Assembly: GCA_964625865.1 (NCBI GenBank)
Contig: CAZVEV010000090.1
Span: 1-19,373, forward strand
Origin: CAZVEV01 sp964625865
GTDB lineage: Bacteria > Planctomycetota > Phycisphaerae > SM23-33
Length of the DNA: 19,373 nucleotides
Reading direction: 5' to 3'
This document shows, piece by piece, positions 1 through 6,930 of the stretch. Every line of letters begins with the position of its first letter. The stretch's first letter is position 1. Both the position numbers and the translations under genes were made by a program. The notes beneath the pieces are model-generated. The model was not told the origin of the DNA, did not search any database, and saw only the letters and a list, made by a program, of their open reading frames with translations.

Positions 1-226
1 AGAGATCGGCCAAATAGCCCAAACCCCATTATTCAAAACTGACGGTACACTAGTTTCCAAGTGCTCAGGACCCTTCCAGGGCCCAAAGACCCACGTCGCT
101 GCGAACGTCCCGCCCCGTATGCCGACAATCTCTCCTACACTTCTGGGACGCTACCCATTCGTGACGTTCGTGGACCTGATGTCTTTCTCACCAGCCCCAG
201 CGTCCCCATATCCCATATCCGGGGCG
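1..226. other. Non-coding stretch downstream of the sulfatase, with a degenerate repeat fragment
   Basis: No supportable gene is seen; the open frames here only extend into the antisense of the sulfatase. Bases 57-98 resemble the right end of the palindromic insertion at 12480-12761: both contain CCAAGTGCTCAGGACCC, then TTC and GGGCCC, then an ACGTCG, with small differences. Bases 205-220 hold a short tandem CCCATAT pair just after the sulfatase stop. No clear terminator with a U tract is visible. Confidence 0.5.
57..98 (+). repeat. Decayed fragment of the palindromic element found at 12480-12761
   Basis: The 17-base block CCAAGTGCTCAGGACCC is shared with 12704-12720. It is followed in both places by a C/T-rich step, GGGCCC (GGGGCCC in the other copy) and ACGTCG. 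The hairpin arm CCCCTTCGGGG of the intact element is degraded here (CCCTTCCAGGG). No matching left half is seen, so this is probably a truncated or decayed copy; the window edge hides whatever lies further left. Confidence 0.5.
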
Positions 227-1726
227 CTAGGGCTTGCCGGTCGCGTCCGTGCGGGGCAACTCGCCGTAGAATGCCTCCCGGTCAAAGCGGGCCCCGAAGC
301 GGGCCCCGGCCTCCCGGAGCCGGCGTTTCAGGGCCAGACGCATCTGCCTCGCGCGGGCAGGCTGGGATTCACTCAGGTCGTTGGCCTCGCCGATGTCCTT
401 GCGAAGGTCGTACAGCCTCGCCTTGCCCGTTTTGTAGAAGAGATTCAGCTTGTAGTCGCCGATGCGGACGGCGCCCTCGAATCGGCTGTGGGGATAGTGC
501 CAATACAGGGGCTCCGACCGGACCGCTTGTCCGCGGCCGAGGAGAGTGTCCGCGAAGCTCTCGCCGTCGGCGTGTTGAGCGGGCCGGGGCTTCTGGCCCA
601 GAAGGTCCAGGATCGTGGGGTAGACATCGTGGGAGATCCACGGCTGGCGGCAGCGGCTGGCGGGCTTGATCTTGCCGGGCCACCGGACGATCAGCGGCAC
701 GCGGACGCCGCCCTCGCGGAGGTCGTGCTTGGCCCCCGCCAGTGGGAGATTCGACGTGACCGAGCCCTTGCCCCCGTTGTCGGAGGTGAAGATCACGATC
801 GTGTTCCGGGCCAGGTTCATCTCCTTCAGTGCGGCCAGCAGTCGGCCGACGTTCTCGTCCATGTGGTGCACCATGGCGGCGTAGTTGGGGTTGTTCTGGT
901 GCCGCTTGAACCGCCGGTTGGGCTCGGTCAGCTTGTCCAGGCCGAGCTTCTCGATCTTGCGACGATATCGGGCGACGACGTGGGGCTTGGCCTGCAGGGG
1001 CGTGTGAACAGTGTGGAACGACAGCAGCGCGAGGAACGGCCGGTGCTTGTTGGCCCGGATGAAGCGAATCGTCTCGTCGGTCAGGCGGTCGGTGAGGTAC
1101 TCGCCCTCCGGGCCGTTGGCCAGGTGCGTCAGGTGGTGGGGGCTGAAGAAGCGCGTGTGGCCCTTGGTCATTGGCGGCGTGCGGTCGGGGTAGCACAGCG
1201 TCCAGGCCCAGGGGAGGTCCATGCCCCCCTTGGCGGTGGCGAACCCCTGCCGTGAGGCCCAGTGCTCGGCCTTGTACCCCAAATGCCACTTGCCGAAGTA
1301 CCCGGTAGCGTATCCGGCGGTCTGGAGGGTCTCGGCGAAGGTCACCTCCGTCAGCGGCAGGTGGCCGGTTACATGCTTCGCGTCGCGGGTGGGATTGAGC
1401 AGGTACGTCGTGATCCCCGTCCGCGCGGGCGCTTTGCCCGTGAGGATCGACGCTCGCGTGGGCGAGCACACCGGGCCGCCGGCGTAGAAATCCGAGAAGA
1501 ACATCCCCTCCCGCGCCAACCGGTCGACGTGGGGCGTCTGGTACACCTTGCTGCCGGTGCAGCCGAGGTCGGCCCAGGCGAGGTCGTCGACCAGGATGAA
1601 CACGACGTTCGGCGGTTTGGGCGCTGCAGGCGGCTTGTCCGCGCCAGCCGACGGCACAACCGTCGCCAACACGCCCACGGCCAGCCCCAGAAGGACCCCA
1701 CGGCCAGAGGGCTTCGATTCGCTCAT
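227..1726 (-). CDS. Exported sulfatase (arylsulfatase A-like, formylglycine type)
   Basis: This predicted hydrolase of sulfate esters belongs to the alkaline-phosphatase-like sulfatase superfamily. The N-terminus (MSESKPSGRGVLLGLAVG...) has a basic start and a hydrophobic stretch ending near SAGA, which fits a signal peptide and export. Then come the metal-binding NVVFILVDDLAWADLGC block and the active-site CSPTR, whose Cys is converted to formylglycine. Further on are the conserved GYFGKWHLG and FTSDNGG segments, the latter supplying metal ligands. About 499 residues is normal for the family. I chose the ATG at 1726 because the message carries GAGG nine bases upstream; the in-frame ATG at 1741 has no ribosome site. 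The gene stands alone on its strand. Planctomycetes typically carry many such enzymes for sulfated algal or mucin glycans, but the substrate cannot be read here. No maturase (anSME or FGE) is adjacent. Confidence 0.93.
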   Translation of the reverse strand: MSESKPSGRGVLLGLAVGVLATVVPSAGADKPPAAPKPPNVVFILVDDLAWADLGCTGSKVYQTPHVDRLAREGMFFSDFYAGGPVCSPTRASILTGKAPARTGITTYLLNPTRDAKHVTGHLPLTEVTFAETLQTAGYATGYFGKWHLGYKAEHWASRQGFATAKGGMDLPWAWTLCYPDRTPPMTKGHTRFFSPHHLTHLANGPEGEYLTDRLTDETIRFIRANKHRPFLALLSFHTVHTPLQAKPHVVARYRRKIEKLGLDKLTEPNRRFKRHQNNPNYAAMVHHMDENVGRLLAALKEMNLARNTIVIFTSDNGGKGSVTSNLPLAGAKHDLREGGVRVPLIVRWPGKIKPASRCRQPWISHDVYPTILDLLGQKPRPAQHADGESFADTLLGRGQAVRSEPLYWHYPHSRFEGAVRIGDYKLNLFYKTGKARLYDLRKDIGEANDLSESQPARARQMRLALKRRLREAGARFGARFDREAFYGELPRTDATGKP

Positions 1727-1951
1727 GTCAACGGGCCTCATTCACGGTAACGGGGGGCCGGCCATCCGGCCCTGTGAGTTGATTTGAAGAAGTTCAGATC
1801 GTATTGTCACGAACAATTGAGGGCGCTCCTCTGTTTTGCGTGCATCCCTCGTCAGTAGGTAGAACCAAGGGGGTCGCCCGTGGCAATGGCCCGTGAGGCC
1901 ACCACGGGGACACGCCCCGCGGCTCAGGGTGGGGGCAGGGGGCCCAGCCGG

Positions 1952-2178
1952 CGTGTATTAGGCCACGGCTTCAGCCGTGGTGTCCGAGACGTCAGACGAG
2001 TGCGATCAGCCCGTTTGACGGGCTTATCCACGTCGGAGCAGCGCGAACAATGCCCGCATCGCGTCGTGCTGCCCGGCCGAGCAGGCCCAGGCCGGCCCTG
2101 TGGGAAGCCCGTAAAACGGGCTAATGTGCGGGGGGGGGCGACCGAGACACCACGGCTGAAGCCGTGGCCTAATACACG
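1952..2178. repeat. Composite palindromic element (REP/MITE-like), perfect 33-bp inverted ends
   Basis: The 33-base arm at 1952-1984, beginning CGTGTATTAGGCCACGG, is repeated exactly in inverse orientation at 2146-2178. Each arm is itself a hairpin (CCACGGCTTCAGCCGTGG). Inside lies a second inverted pair of small hairpins: AGCCCGTTTGACGGGCT at 2008-2024 and AGCCCGTAAAACGGGCT at 2106-2122. About 80 bases of loop remain in the centre. No open frame is carried. This layout, two palindromic units in mirrored order, is what BIME/REP pairs and short non-autonomous elements look like. The mobilising enzyme is not in the window, so the RAYT or IS200-like origin is inference only. No target-site duplication is obvious. 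Confidence 0.75.
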
Positions 2179-2470
2179 ACCCGGGGGCTGATCCTCGGTC
2201 GCTGGTAGCTGATCGCCACCGCCCCGGTTCGGTCTTGCATGGACCTGACGGGCGGCCCGGCCAGACCCGCAGGCCGCCTCCTGGCCGCCTGCCGCGAGCG
2301 AAAACGACTCTCGACCCGCCTGGAGGTCCGATCGTCGCTTAGGCCGCCTCCTGACGCCTGCCAGGGCGTCCGGCTGGGCTCGGAGACACCACAATACGCC
2401 CCGGAGATATCGATGGGATGGCAGTCCACCCGAGCCCAAGGGGAGGCATTTCGGTGGTGTGTCTCGGCTG

Positions 2471-2499
2471 TGGACGGGGGCAAGGGCGGGGGCTAGAAT
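2471..2499 (+). promoter_or_regulatory. Probable sigma70-type promoter of the OPT transporter gene
   Basis: TGGACG (4 of 6 matches to the -35 consensus) is followed, after 17 bases, by TAGAAT (5 of 6 matches to the -10). Transcription would start near 2506, leaving a leader of about 35 bases with GGAG eight bases before the ATG. The seven-base CTAGAAT also occurs upstream of the TVP38 gene. Confidence 0.45.
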
Positions 2500-2541
2500 G
2501 GGCGGACCTCTTTTCGCGGCGGCAGTAGTGGAGCATGGCCG

Positions 2542-4512
2542 ATGCCCGATCCAGGCAGTTCTGATGTGTATGATGACGGGGGTGGGGCCCTTCTTGACGA
2601 TGGGGCCAAGTCGCCCTTGCCGGAGATCACCGTCAAGGCGATCGTGCTGGGCGTGGTGCTCTCGGCGGCCTTGGCGGGGGCCAACGCGTATCTCGGCCTC
2701 AAGGCGGGGATGACCGTCTCGGCGTCGATTCCGGCGGCGGTGATCTCGATGGCCGTCCTCCGCATGTTCCGCCGGTCGAACATCCTGGAGAACAACATCG
2801 TCCAGACGGCGGCGTCGGCGGGCGAGTCGCTGGCCGGCGGGGTGGTCTTCACGTTTCCCGCGCTGATCCTCCTGGGCGCCTGGACGGAGTTCGATTACCT
2901 GCAGACGACGATCATCGCCGGGTTGGGCGGGCTGCTCGGCGTGCTGTTTACCGTACCGCTCCGGCGCGGGCTGATCATCGAAGCGAAGCTGAGGTTCCCC
3001 GAGGGCGTCGCGACGGCCGAGGTGCTCGAGGTCGGCCACGGGGGCGAAAGCGGAATCGGGGCGATAGCGGCCGGGGCGGCGATTGGGGCCTTGTACAAGC
3101 TGGGCGCATCGGGCCTGAGGCTGTGGCAGGGATCGATCGGCATGGCGCGATCGATCGGCGGATCGGTGGCGTACGTGGGGATGGAGTTGGGCCCGGCGCT
3201 GATCGGGGTGGGGTACATCGTGGGCATCAACATTGCGATCCTCGTGTTCATCGGCGGGGCGATGAACTGGTACGTGGCGATTCCGGCGTTGTCGGCGGGT
3301 TACGAGTCGTTCGTGATCAAGGGGCAGACGGTTGCCGCTGCCGACTTCGCCTCGCACCTGTGGGACACGCAGACACGGTTCATCGGCGTCGGCGCGATGA
3401 TCGTCGGAGGCGTCTGGGCCATCATTCGCCTCGTGCCGAGCCTGGTCGGTGGTGTGCGGTCGGGTCTGGCGGCGCACCGGCAGGCGCGATCTGACGGGGC
3501 GGGGCCCCTCGATCGCGTCGATCGCGACGTACCGATGCGATGGATCGGTATCGCGGGCGCCCTGGCCGTCATTCCGCTGTTCTTCCTCTTTCGCCACATC
3601 ACCGGCAGCGCAGAGATCGCCGCGGTGATGGCGGCGGTGATGCTCGCGGCCGGCTTCCTGTTCACGGCAGTCGCGTCGTACATGGCCGGCGTGGTCGGCT
3701 CGTCGAACAACCCGATCTCGGGCGTAACCATCGCGACGGTCCTGCTGTCGGCGCTGCTGCTTCTGGGGTTGGGCATGGGCCGGACAGCGGGCCCGGCGGC
3801 GGCGATTCTCATCGGTGCGGCGGTCTGCTGTGCGGCCGCCATCGGGGGCGACAACCTCCAGGACCTCAAGACCGGGCAACTCGTCGGCGCCACGCCGTGG
3901 AAGCAGCAGGTGATGCAGGCCATCGGTGTGCTCGCCGCCGCGGTCGTGATGGCCCCGATTCTGACGGCCCTGCTGGAGGCGTACGGCATCGGTCCGAGAA
4001 CGGTCGCACGCCCGGAGTCGCTTCTGGCTCCGCAGGCCACGCTCATGAAATCCGTTGCCGAGGGCGTCTTCAGGTCCGGCCTGCCCGGCGTGATGATTGC
4101 GATCGGCATGGGCATTGCGGTGGTGGTCATCGTGGCCGATCAGATGCTGATCTGCTGCGGCAGCCGGTTCCGTGCGCCCGTGCTGGCCGTTGCGGTGGGG
4201 ATCTACCTTCCGCTGAGCCTGGGGATGGCGGTCTTGGCCGGCGGGCTGGTGTCGTGGGGCGTCGCCCGGGCGCGGAAGCAGCCTGCCTCCAGCGCCGCGG
4301 GGCCCGGCGTGCTGTTCGCCGCCGGCCTGATCACCGGCGAGGCCCTGCTGGGGATCCTGCTGGCGATTCCCATCGCGCTGTACGCCGGCGAGAACCCGCT
4401 GGCCGTCCTGCCGGCGGGGCAGGCGCCCGGGTGGCCCGGGGCGATGTTCACCGCCGCCTCGATGGTCGGCCTGTTCATCGTCGCCAGACGCCGCCGGACG
4501 ACGGCGAGATAG
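2542..4512 (+). CDS. OPT family oligopeptide transporter
   Basis: This is an integral membrane secondary transporter of the oligopeptide transporter family, expected to couple uptake of small peptides or metal chelates to ion flow. The start of the fold is characteristic: EITVKAIVLGVVLSAALAGA followed by NAYLGLKAGMTVSASIPAAV and the NILENNIVQTAASAGES segment. Later come the SSNNPISGVTIATVL block and the GGDNLQDLKTG block near residue 435, both typical of bacterial OPT proteins. The 656 residues form about 14-16 hydrophobic segments, which is full length. The ATG is chosen for GGAG eight bases upstream and because the conserved region begins shortly after it. It is monocistronic, with its own likely promoter. 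The substrate cannot be told from sequence; no peptidase or siderophore gene is adjacent. A run of eight A follows the stop, without a clear hairpin. Confidence 0.92.
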   Translation: MPDPGSSDVYDDGGGALLDDGAKSPLPEITVKAIVLGVVLSAALAGANAYLGLKAGMTVSASIPAAVISMAVLRMFRRSNILENNIVQTAASAGESLAGGVVFTFPALILLGAWTEFDYLQTTIIAGLGGLLGVLFTVPLRRGLIIEAKLRFPEGVATAEVLEVGHGGESGIGAIAAGAAIGALYKLGASGLRLWQGSIGMARSIGGSVAYVGMELGPALIGVGYIVGINIAILVFIGGAMNWYVAIPALSAGYESFVIKGQTVAAADFASHLWDTQTRFIGVGAMIVGGVWAIIRLVPSLVGGVRSGLAAHRQARSDGAGPLDRVDRDVPMRWIGIAGALAVIPLFFLFRHITGSAEIAAVMAAVMLAAGFLFTAVASYMAGVVGSSNNPISGVTIATVLLSALLLLGLGMGRTAGPAAAILIGAAVCCAAAIGGDNLQDLKTGQLVGATPWKQQVMQAIGVLAAAVVMAPILTALLEAYGIGPRTVARPESLLAPQATLMKSVAEGVFRSGLPGVMIAIGMGIAVVVIVADQMLICCGSRFRAPVLAVAVGIYLPLSLGMAVLAGGLVSWGVARARKQPASSAAGPGVLFAAGLITGEALLGILLAIPIALYAGENPLAVLPAGQAPGWPGAMFTAASMVGLFIVARRRRTTAR

Positions 4513-4554
4513 CGCCCCCGCGCGAGCGATTCCGAAAAAAAACTGCAAGAGGGT

Positions 4555-4584
4555 TTGGCCTTCGGGAATCCGGCGGTCTACACT
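4555..4584 (+). promoter_or_regulatory. Possible promoter of nrfHA
   Basis: TTGGCC (4 of 6) and TACACT (4 of 6) are separated by 18 bases. This would put the transcription start about seven bases on, near 4591, the GTG that I take as the nrfH start. If so, the mRNA would be leaderless or nearly so, which fits the lack of a ribosome site before that GTG. The match is modest. Confidence 0.3.
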
Positions 4585-4590
4585 GAGTTA

Positions 4591-4604
4591 GTGAATATAT
4601 TCAC
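4591..4604. promoter_or_regulatory. Perfect 14-bp palindrome at the nrfH start, possible operator
   Basis: GTGAATATATTCAC reads the same on both strands. It has the GTGA-N6-TCAC layout used by CRP/FNR-superfamily regulators, including the nitrosative-stress regulator HcpR of anaerobes. It overlaps the likely first codons of nrfH and the possible transcription start. It is strikingly AT-rich for this GC-rich sequence. It could also be coincidence of the codons GTG AAT ATA TTC AC, or contain a -10 (TATATT). Confidence 0.4.
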
Positions 4605-5136
4605 ACGGGTCAAGTCGGTGTGTACGTTATCGGGCCTTACACGTGGCTGGCAGATCGCGGTGTGCGTCTGCGTTGGCGTGGCGATAGGTCTGGCGGTCGT
4701 GGTAGGGGCGGTGGGCAACGCGGCGTCCTATCTTTCCGACGCTCCGGAAACGTGCATGAACTGTCACGTGATGAGCGATGCCTACGCGTCGTGGCAGCGG
4801 GGCAGTCACGGGCGGGTGGCCACCTGCGTTGACTGTCACATCCCTCACGACAATCCGGTGGCTGCGATGGCCTTCAAGGCGTCTGACGGCATGAAGCACT
4901 CGACGGTCTTCACCCTGGGTGCCGAGCCGCAGGTGCTGAAACTGTCCGCCGCCGCGAGGCCCGTTGTGCAGGCCAACTGCCTGCGCTGCCACGCCGACCA
5001 GTTCAAGATGGTCCGCCTGGCCGACTCGAAAGAACGTGCCTGCTGGGACTGCCACCATACCATTCACGGCGAGGTGCACGGCCTGTCGGCCTCGCCGCGC
5101 GCGCTGCGACCGAAAGTAGACCCCGCCGGCCTGTGA
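4591..5136 (+). CDS. nrfH: NrfH, tetraheme quinol dehydrogenase subunit of nitrite reductase
   Basis: NrfH is the NapC/NirT-type membrane cytochrome that oxidises menaquinol and passes electrons to NrfA on the outer face of the membrane. Four CXXCH heme sites are visible (counting from the GTG at 4591): CMNCH at 55-59, CVDCH at 79-83, CLRCH at 130-134 and CWDCH at 151-155. The first is followed by V-M, the CXXCHxM arrangement in which Met ligates heme 1 in known NrfH. A single N-terminal membrane anchor covers about residues 20-42. The length of 181 residues fits the family. The start is uncertain: GTG at 4591 is preferred, TTG at 4555 has its purine tract too close, and GTG at 4618 would be needed if the palindrome is an operator outside the gene. 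nrfA follows after 29 bases. Confidence 0.92.
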   Translation: MNIFTRVKSVCTLSGLTRGWQIAVCVCVGVAIGLAVVVGAVGNAASYLSDAPETCMNCHVMSDAYASWQRGSHGRVATCVDCHIPHDNPVAAMAFKASDGMKHSTVFTLGAEPQVLKLSAAARPVVQANCLRCHADQFKMVRLADSKERACWDCHHTIHGEVHGLSASPRALRPKVDPAGL

Positions 5137-5165
5137 CCCGGCGAGACAGTAGAAGGGAATAGACG

Positions 5166-6719
5166 ATGACTGACGAACCCGCCGCAACGCCTGCCGACGC
5201 TCCCCAAGCCGATCCCGTGCCGCGACTGCCCAAGTGGGCCGGCGTGACGATCGTCGTACTGACGGCCCTCGCGGTGGTCCTGCTGCTCCTGCTGGGCGTC
5301 TCGATTCTTGAACGCCGCTGGGAGGCCGCCCGCCCCATGCTCGTGGCGGCTGCGAATATCGGCGAGTTCGAGTCCGACAACGCGGTCTGGGGCAAGAACT
5401 ACCCGCTGGAGATGGACGGCTACAACGCCCAGGACGACTCGACGACGCGAACGATGTACGGCGGGGCGTTTCCGCGCGACTACCTTGACGATCCGCCCGA
5501 GGGGAACCCGAACCTGGTGATCCTCTTCGGCGGGTACGGGTTTTCGAAGGACTACCTCCAGGCCCGCGGGCACATCCACGCGGTGGACGATATCAAGGGC
5601 AACCCCGACAAGGGCATCAAGGGCACCGCCCGCGTCAAGCCCGAGAAGTTCGCCGGAACCTGCTGGACCTGCAAGTCGACCGACGTGCCGCGCATGATGG
5701 CGAAGTTCGGCAAGGAAGCCGATCCGAAGGAGAAGGACCCGGTCAAGCTGATCTCCCTCGGGGCGGCCAAGTTCTATGCGACGAACTTCCACGACCTCAA
5801 GAGCGAGATGAACCATCCCATCGGCTGCCTGGACTGCCACGACCCCAAGACCATGGCCCTGCGGATCTCCCGCCCGGCCCTGCGGGAGGCGTACAAGGTG
5901 GTCACGGGAAAGAGCATCGAGACCGCCACGCACCAGGAGATGCGGTCGCTGGTCTGTGCCCAGTGTCATTCGGAATACTACTTCAAGGGCAAGGGCAAGT
6001 ATCTGACGTTCCCGTGGATGAAGGGCGAGACGATTTCCAAGGGCACCACCGTCGAGAAGATGATCGAGTACTACGACGGCGCCGACGTGGTCGACTACAC
6101 CCACCCGATCTCGAAGACCAGGATCATCAAGTGTCAGCACCCGGATTACGAGATCTTCACCACCGGCGTGCATCACTACCGGAAGGTCGCCTGCGCCGAT
6201 TGTCACATGCCCTACCGAAGCGAGGGCGGCATGAAGGTGACCGATCACCACGTGCAAAGCCCGCTGCTGAACATCTCGAACAGTTGCTCGGTCTGTCATC
6301 GCTGGAGCGAGTCGGAGATCAAGGCCCGCGTCGAGAGTATCCAGACCAAGGTGGCCAACGGGCGCCTGCAGGCCGAGCGCGCGATCGTGCGGGCCCACTT
6401 CGACGCGGCCGCCGCCATGCAGGCCGGGGCCAACGATGACGAACTGGCCGCCGCGCGGAAGCTGATCCGCCACGCGCAGTTCCGCTGGGACTACGTGGCC
6501 GCTAACAACGGCATGGGCTTCCACGCGCCGCAGGAGTCGATGCGGATTCTGGGCGACGCGACGGACAACGCCCAGGAGGCCCGCGTGATGCTGGCCAGGC
6601 TGCTCGCCACCAAGGGCAAGACGGCCGAGCCCAACTACCCGGACTACTCGACGCGCGACAAGGCGATGGGCATCGTCAAGGCCTTCCAGGGGGGCACGCC
6701 CCCCGCCCTCGTGCCGTAG
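5166..6719 (+). CDS. nrfA: NrfA, pentaheme ammonia-forming nitrite reductase
   Basis: NrfA reduces nitrite to ammonium with six electrons in the periplasm and also reduces NO and hydroxylamine. The active-site heme has the diagnostic Lys ligand motif CWTCK at 166-170. The other four hemes are CLDCH 221-225, CAQCH 264-268, CADCH 343-347 and CSVCH 374-378. By analogy with characterised NrfA, the catalytic residues are Arg233 (ALRISRP), Tyr271 (SEYYF) and His325 (KCQHP). Glu270, Tyr271, Lys322 and Gln324 match the usual calcium site. Residues 24-46 form a strong hydrophobic helix with no obvious cleavage site, so the protein is probably membrane-anchored rather than soluble. The start is supported by AGAAGGGA before the ATG. 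It is an operon with nrfH and supports respiratory nitrite reduction (DNRA) or nitrosative defence. Confidence 0.96.
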   Translation: MTDEPAATPADAPQADPVPRLPKWAGVTIVVLTALAVVLLLLLGVSILERRWEAARPMLVAAANIGEFESDNAVWGKNYPLEMDGYNAQDDSTTRTMYGGAFPRDYLDDPPEGNPNLVILFGGYGFSKDYLQARGHIHAVDDIKGNPDKGIKGTARVKPEKFAGTCWTCKSTDVPRMMAKFGKEADPKEKDPVKLISLGAAKFYATNFHDLKSEMNHPIGCLDCHDPKTMALRISRPALREAYKVVTGKSIETATHQEMRSLVCAQCHSEYYFKGKGKYLTFPWMKGETISKGTTVEKMIEYYDGADVVDYTHPISKTRIIKCQHPDYEIFTTGVHHYRKVACADCHMPYRSEGGMKVTDHHVQSPLLNISNSCSVCHRWSESEIKARVESIQTKVANGRLQAERAIVRAHFDAAAAMQAGANDDELAAARKLIRHAQFRWDYVAANNGMGFHAPQESMRILGDATDNAQEARVMLARLLATKGKTAEPNYPDYSTRDKAMGIVKAFQGGTPPALVP

Positions 6720-6737
6720 CGTGCGAAGACGGGAAGG

Positions 6738-6828
6738 CGGGTGCCGTGGCTTGACGCGAAGCGGCAACCACGATCTCGACGTGATCGGAGTATCGTGGTT
6801 GCCGCTTCGCGTCAAGCCACGGCACCCG
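6738..6828. repeat. Perfect 37-bp inverted repeat between convergent nrfA and zwf
   Basis: The arm at 6738-6774, starting CGGGTGCCGTGGCTTGACGC, is exactly repeated in inverse at 6792-6828, with a 17-base loop. It could form a very stable hairpin in transcripts from either side, so it may act as a two-way terminator or RNA end protector for nrfHA and arsC-zwf. No U tract follows. A related single arm (GGTGCCGTGG, GCGAAGCGG and CAACCACGA in order) occurs at 12408-12445, so this is a dispersed repeat and not just a local terminator. Confidence 0.8.
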
Positions 6829-6845
6829 GCAATTGAGGGGTGGTA

Positions 6846-6924
6846 CGTCGATCTTACGATCGACGGCTAAACGGTGTTGGGCCGTTTCCAATCAACCAGT
6901 CCACCAACTAACCAGTCAACCAGA
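6846..6924. repeat. Small hairpins and an AACCAGTC-type low-complexity tract
   Basis: An exact 8-bp stem CGTCGATC / GATCGACG with loop TTAC spans 6846-6865. AAACGG / CCGTTT follows at 6869-6887. From 6889 to 6922 the sequence is built of near-repeats of CAACCAGT / CCACCAACT / AACCAGTC. The same word family flanks the ferritin-rubrerythrin intergenic region (17815-17840 and 17934-17978). Its role is unknown; it lies just downstream of the zwf stop. Confidence 0.5.
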
Positions 6925-6930
6925 GTTCCG

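Larger units (their letters stand above)
1742..2541. other. 800-base intergenic region between divergent sulfatase and OPT genes
   Basis: I see no gene here. The frames that cross it are arginine/proline-rich shadows without ribosome sites. It holds, from left to right: a 7-bp G+C hairpin (GGGCCGG, loop CCAT, CCGGCCC) at 1755-1772 in the sulfatase leader; the composite palindromic element at 1952-2178; a 22-base imperfect direct repeat (AGGCCGCCTCCTG then CGCCTGCC) at 2271-2293 and 2341-2362; an imperfect inverted pair around GAGACACCAC (2390-2400) and GTGGTGTGTCTC (2454-2465); and a probable promoter at 2471-2499. The sequence between 2180 and 2400 looks repeat-derived, but I cannot assign it to a known family. 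Confidence 0.6.

Noticed and set aside
1860..1950. Possible tRNA or structured RNA before the composite palindrome
   Set aside because: A GC-rich stretch with GTGGC and CCACGG words suggested stems, but no cloverleaf, T-loop or anticodon arm could be assembled.
1924..4548. Very long open frame of 874 codons on the minus strand
   Set aside because: It is antisense to the well-supported OPT gene, is extremely rich in Arg, His, Asp and Gln with no domain, and runs through the palindromic repeat. It is a shadow of third-position GC bias.
5064..6815. 583-codon minus-strand frame opposite nrfA
   Set aside because: nrfA is certain from its five heme motifs; this frame is its antisense and shows no protein family features.
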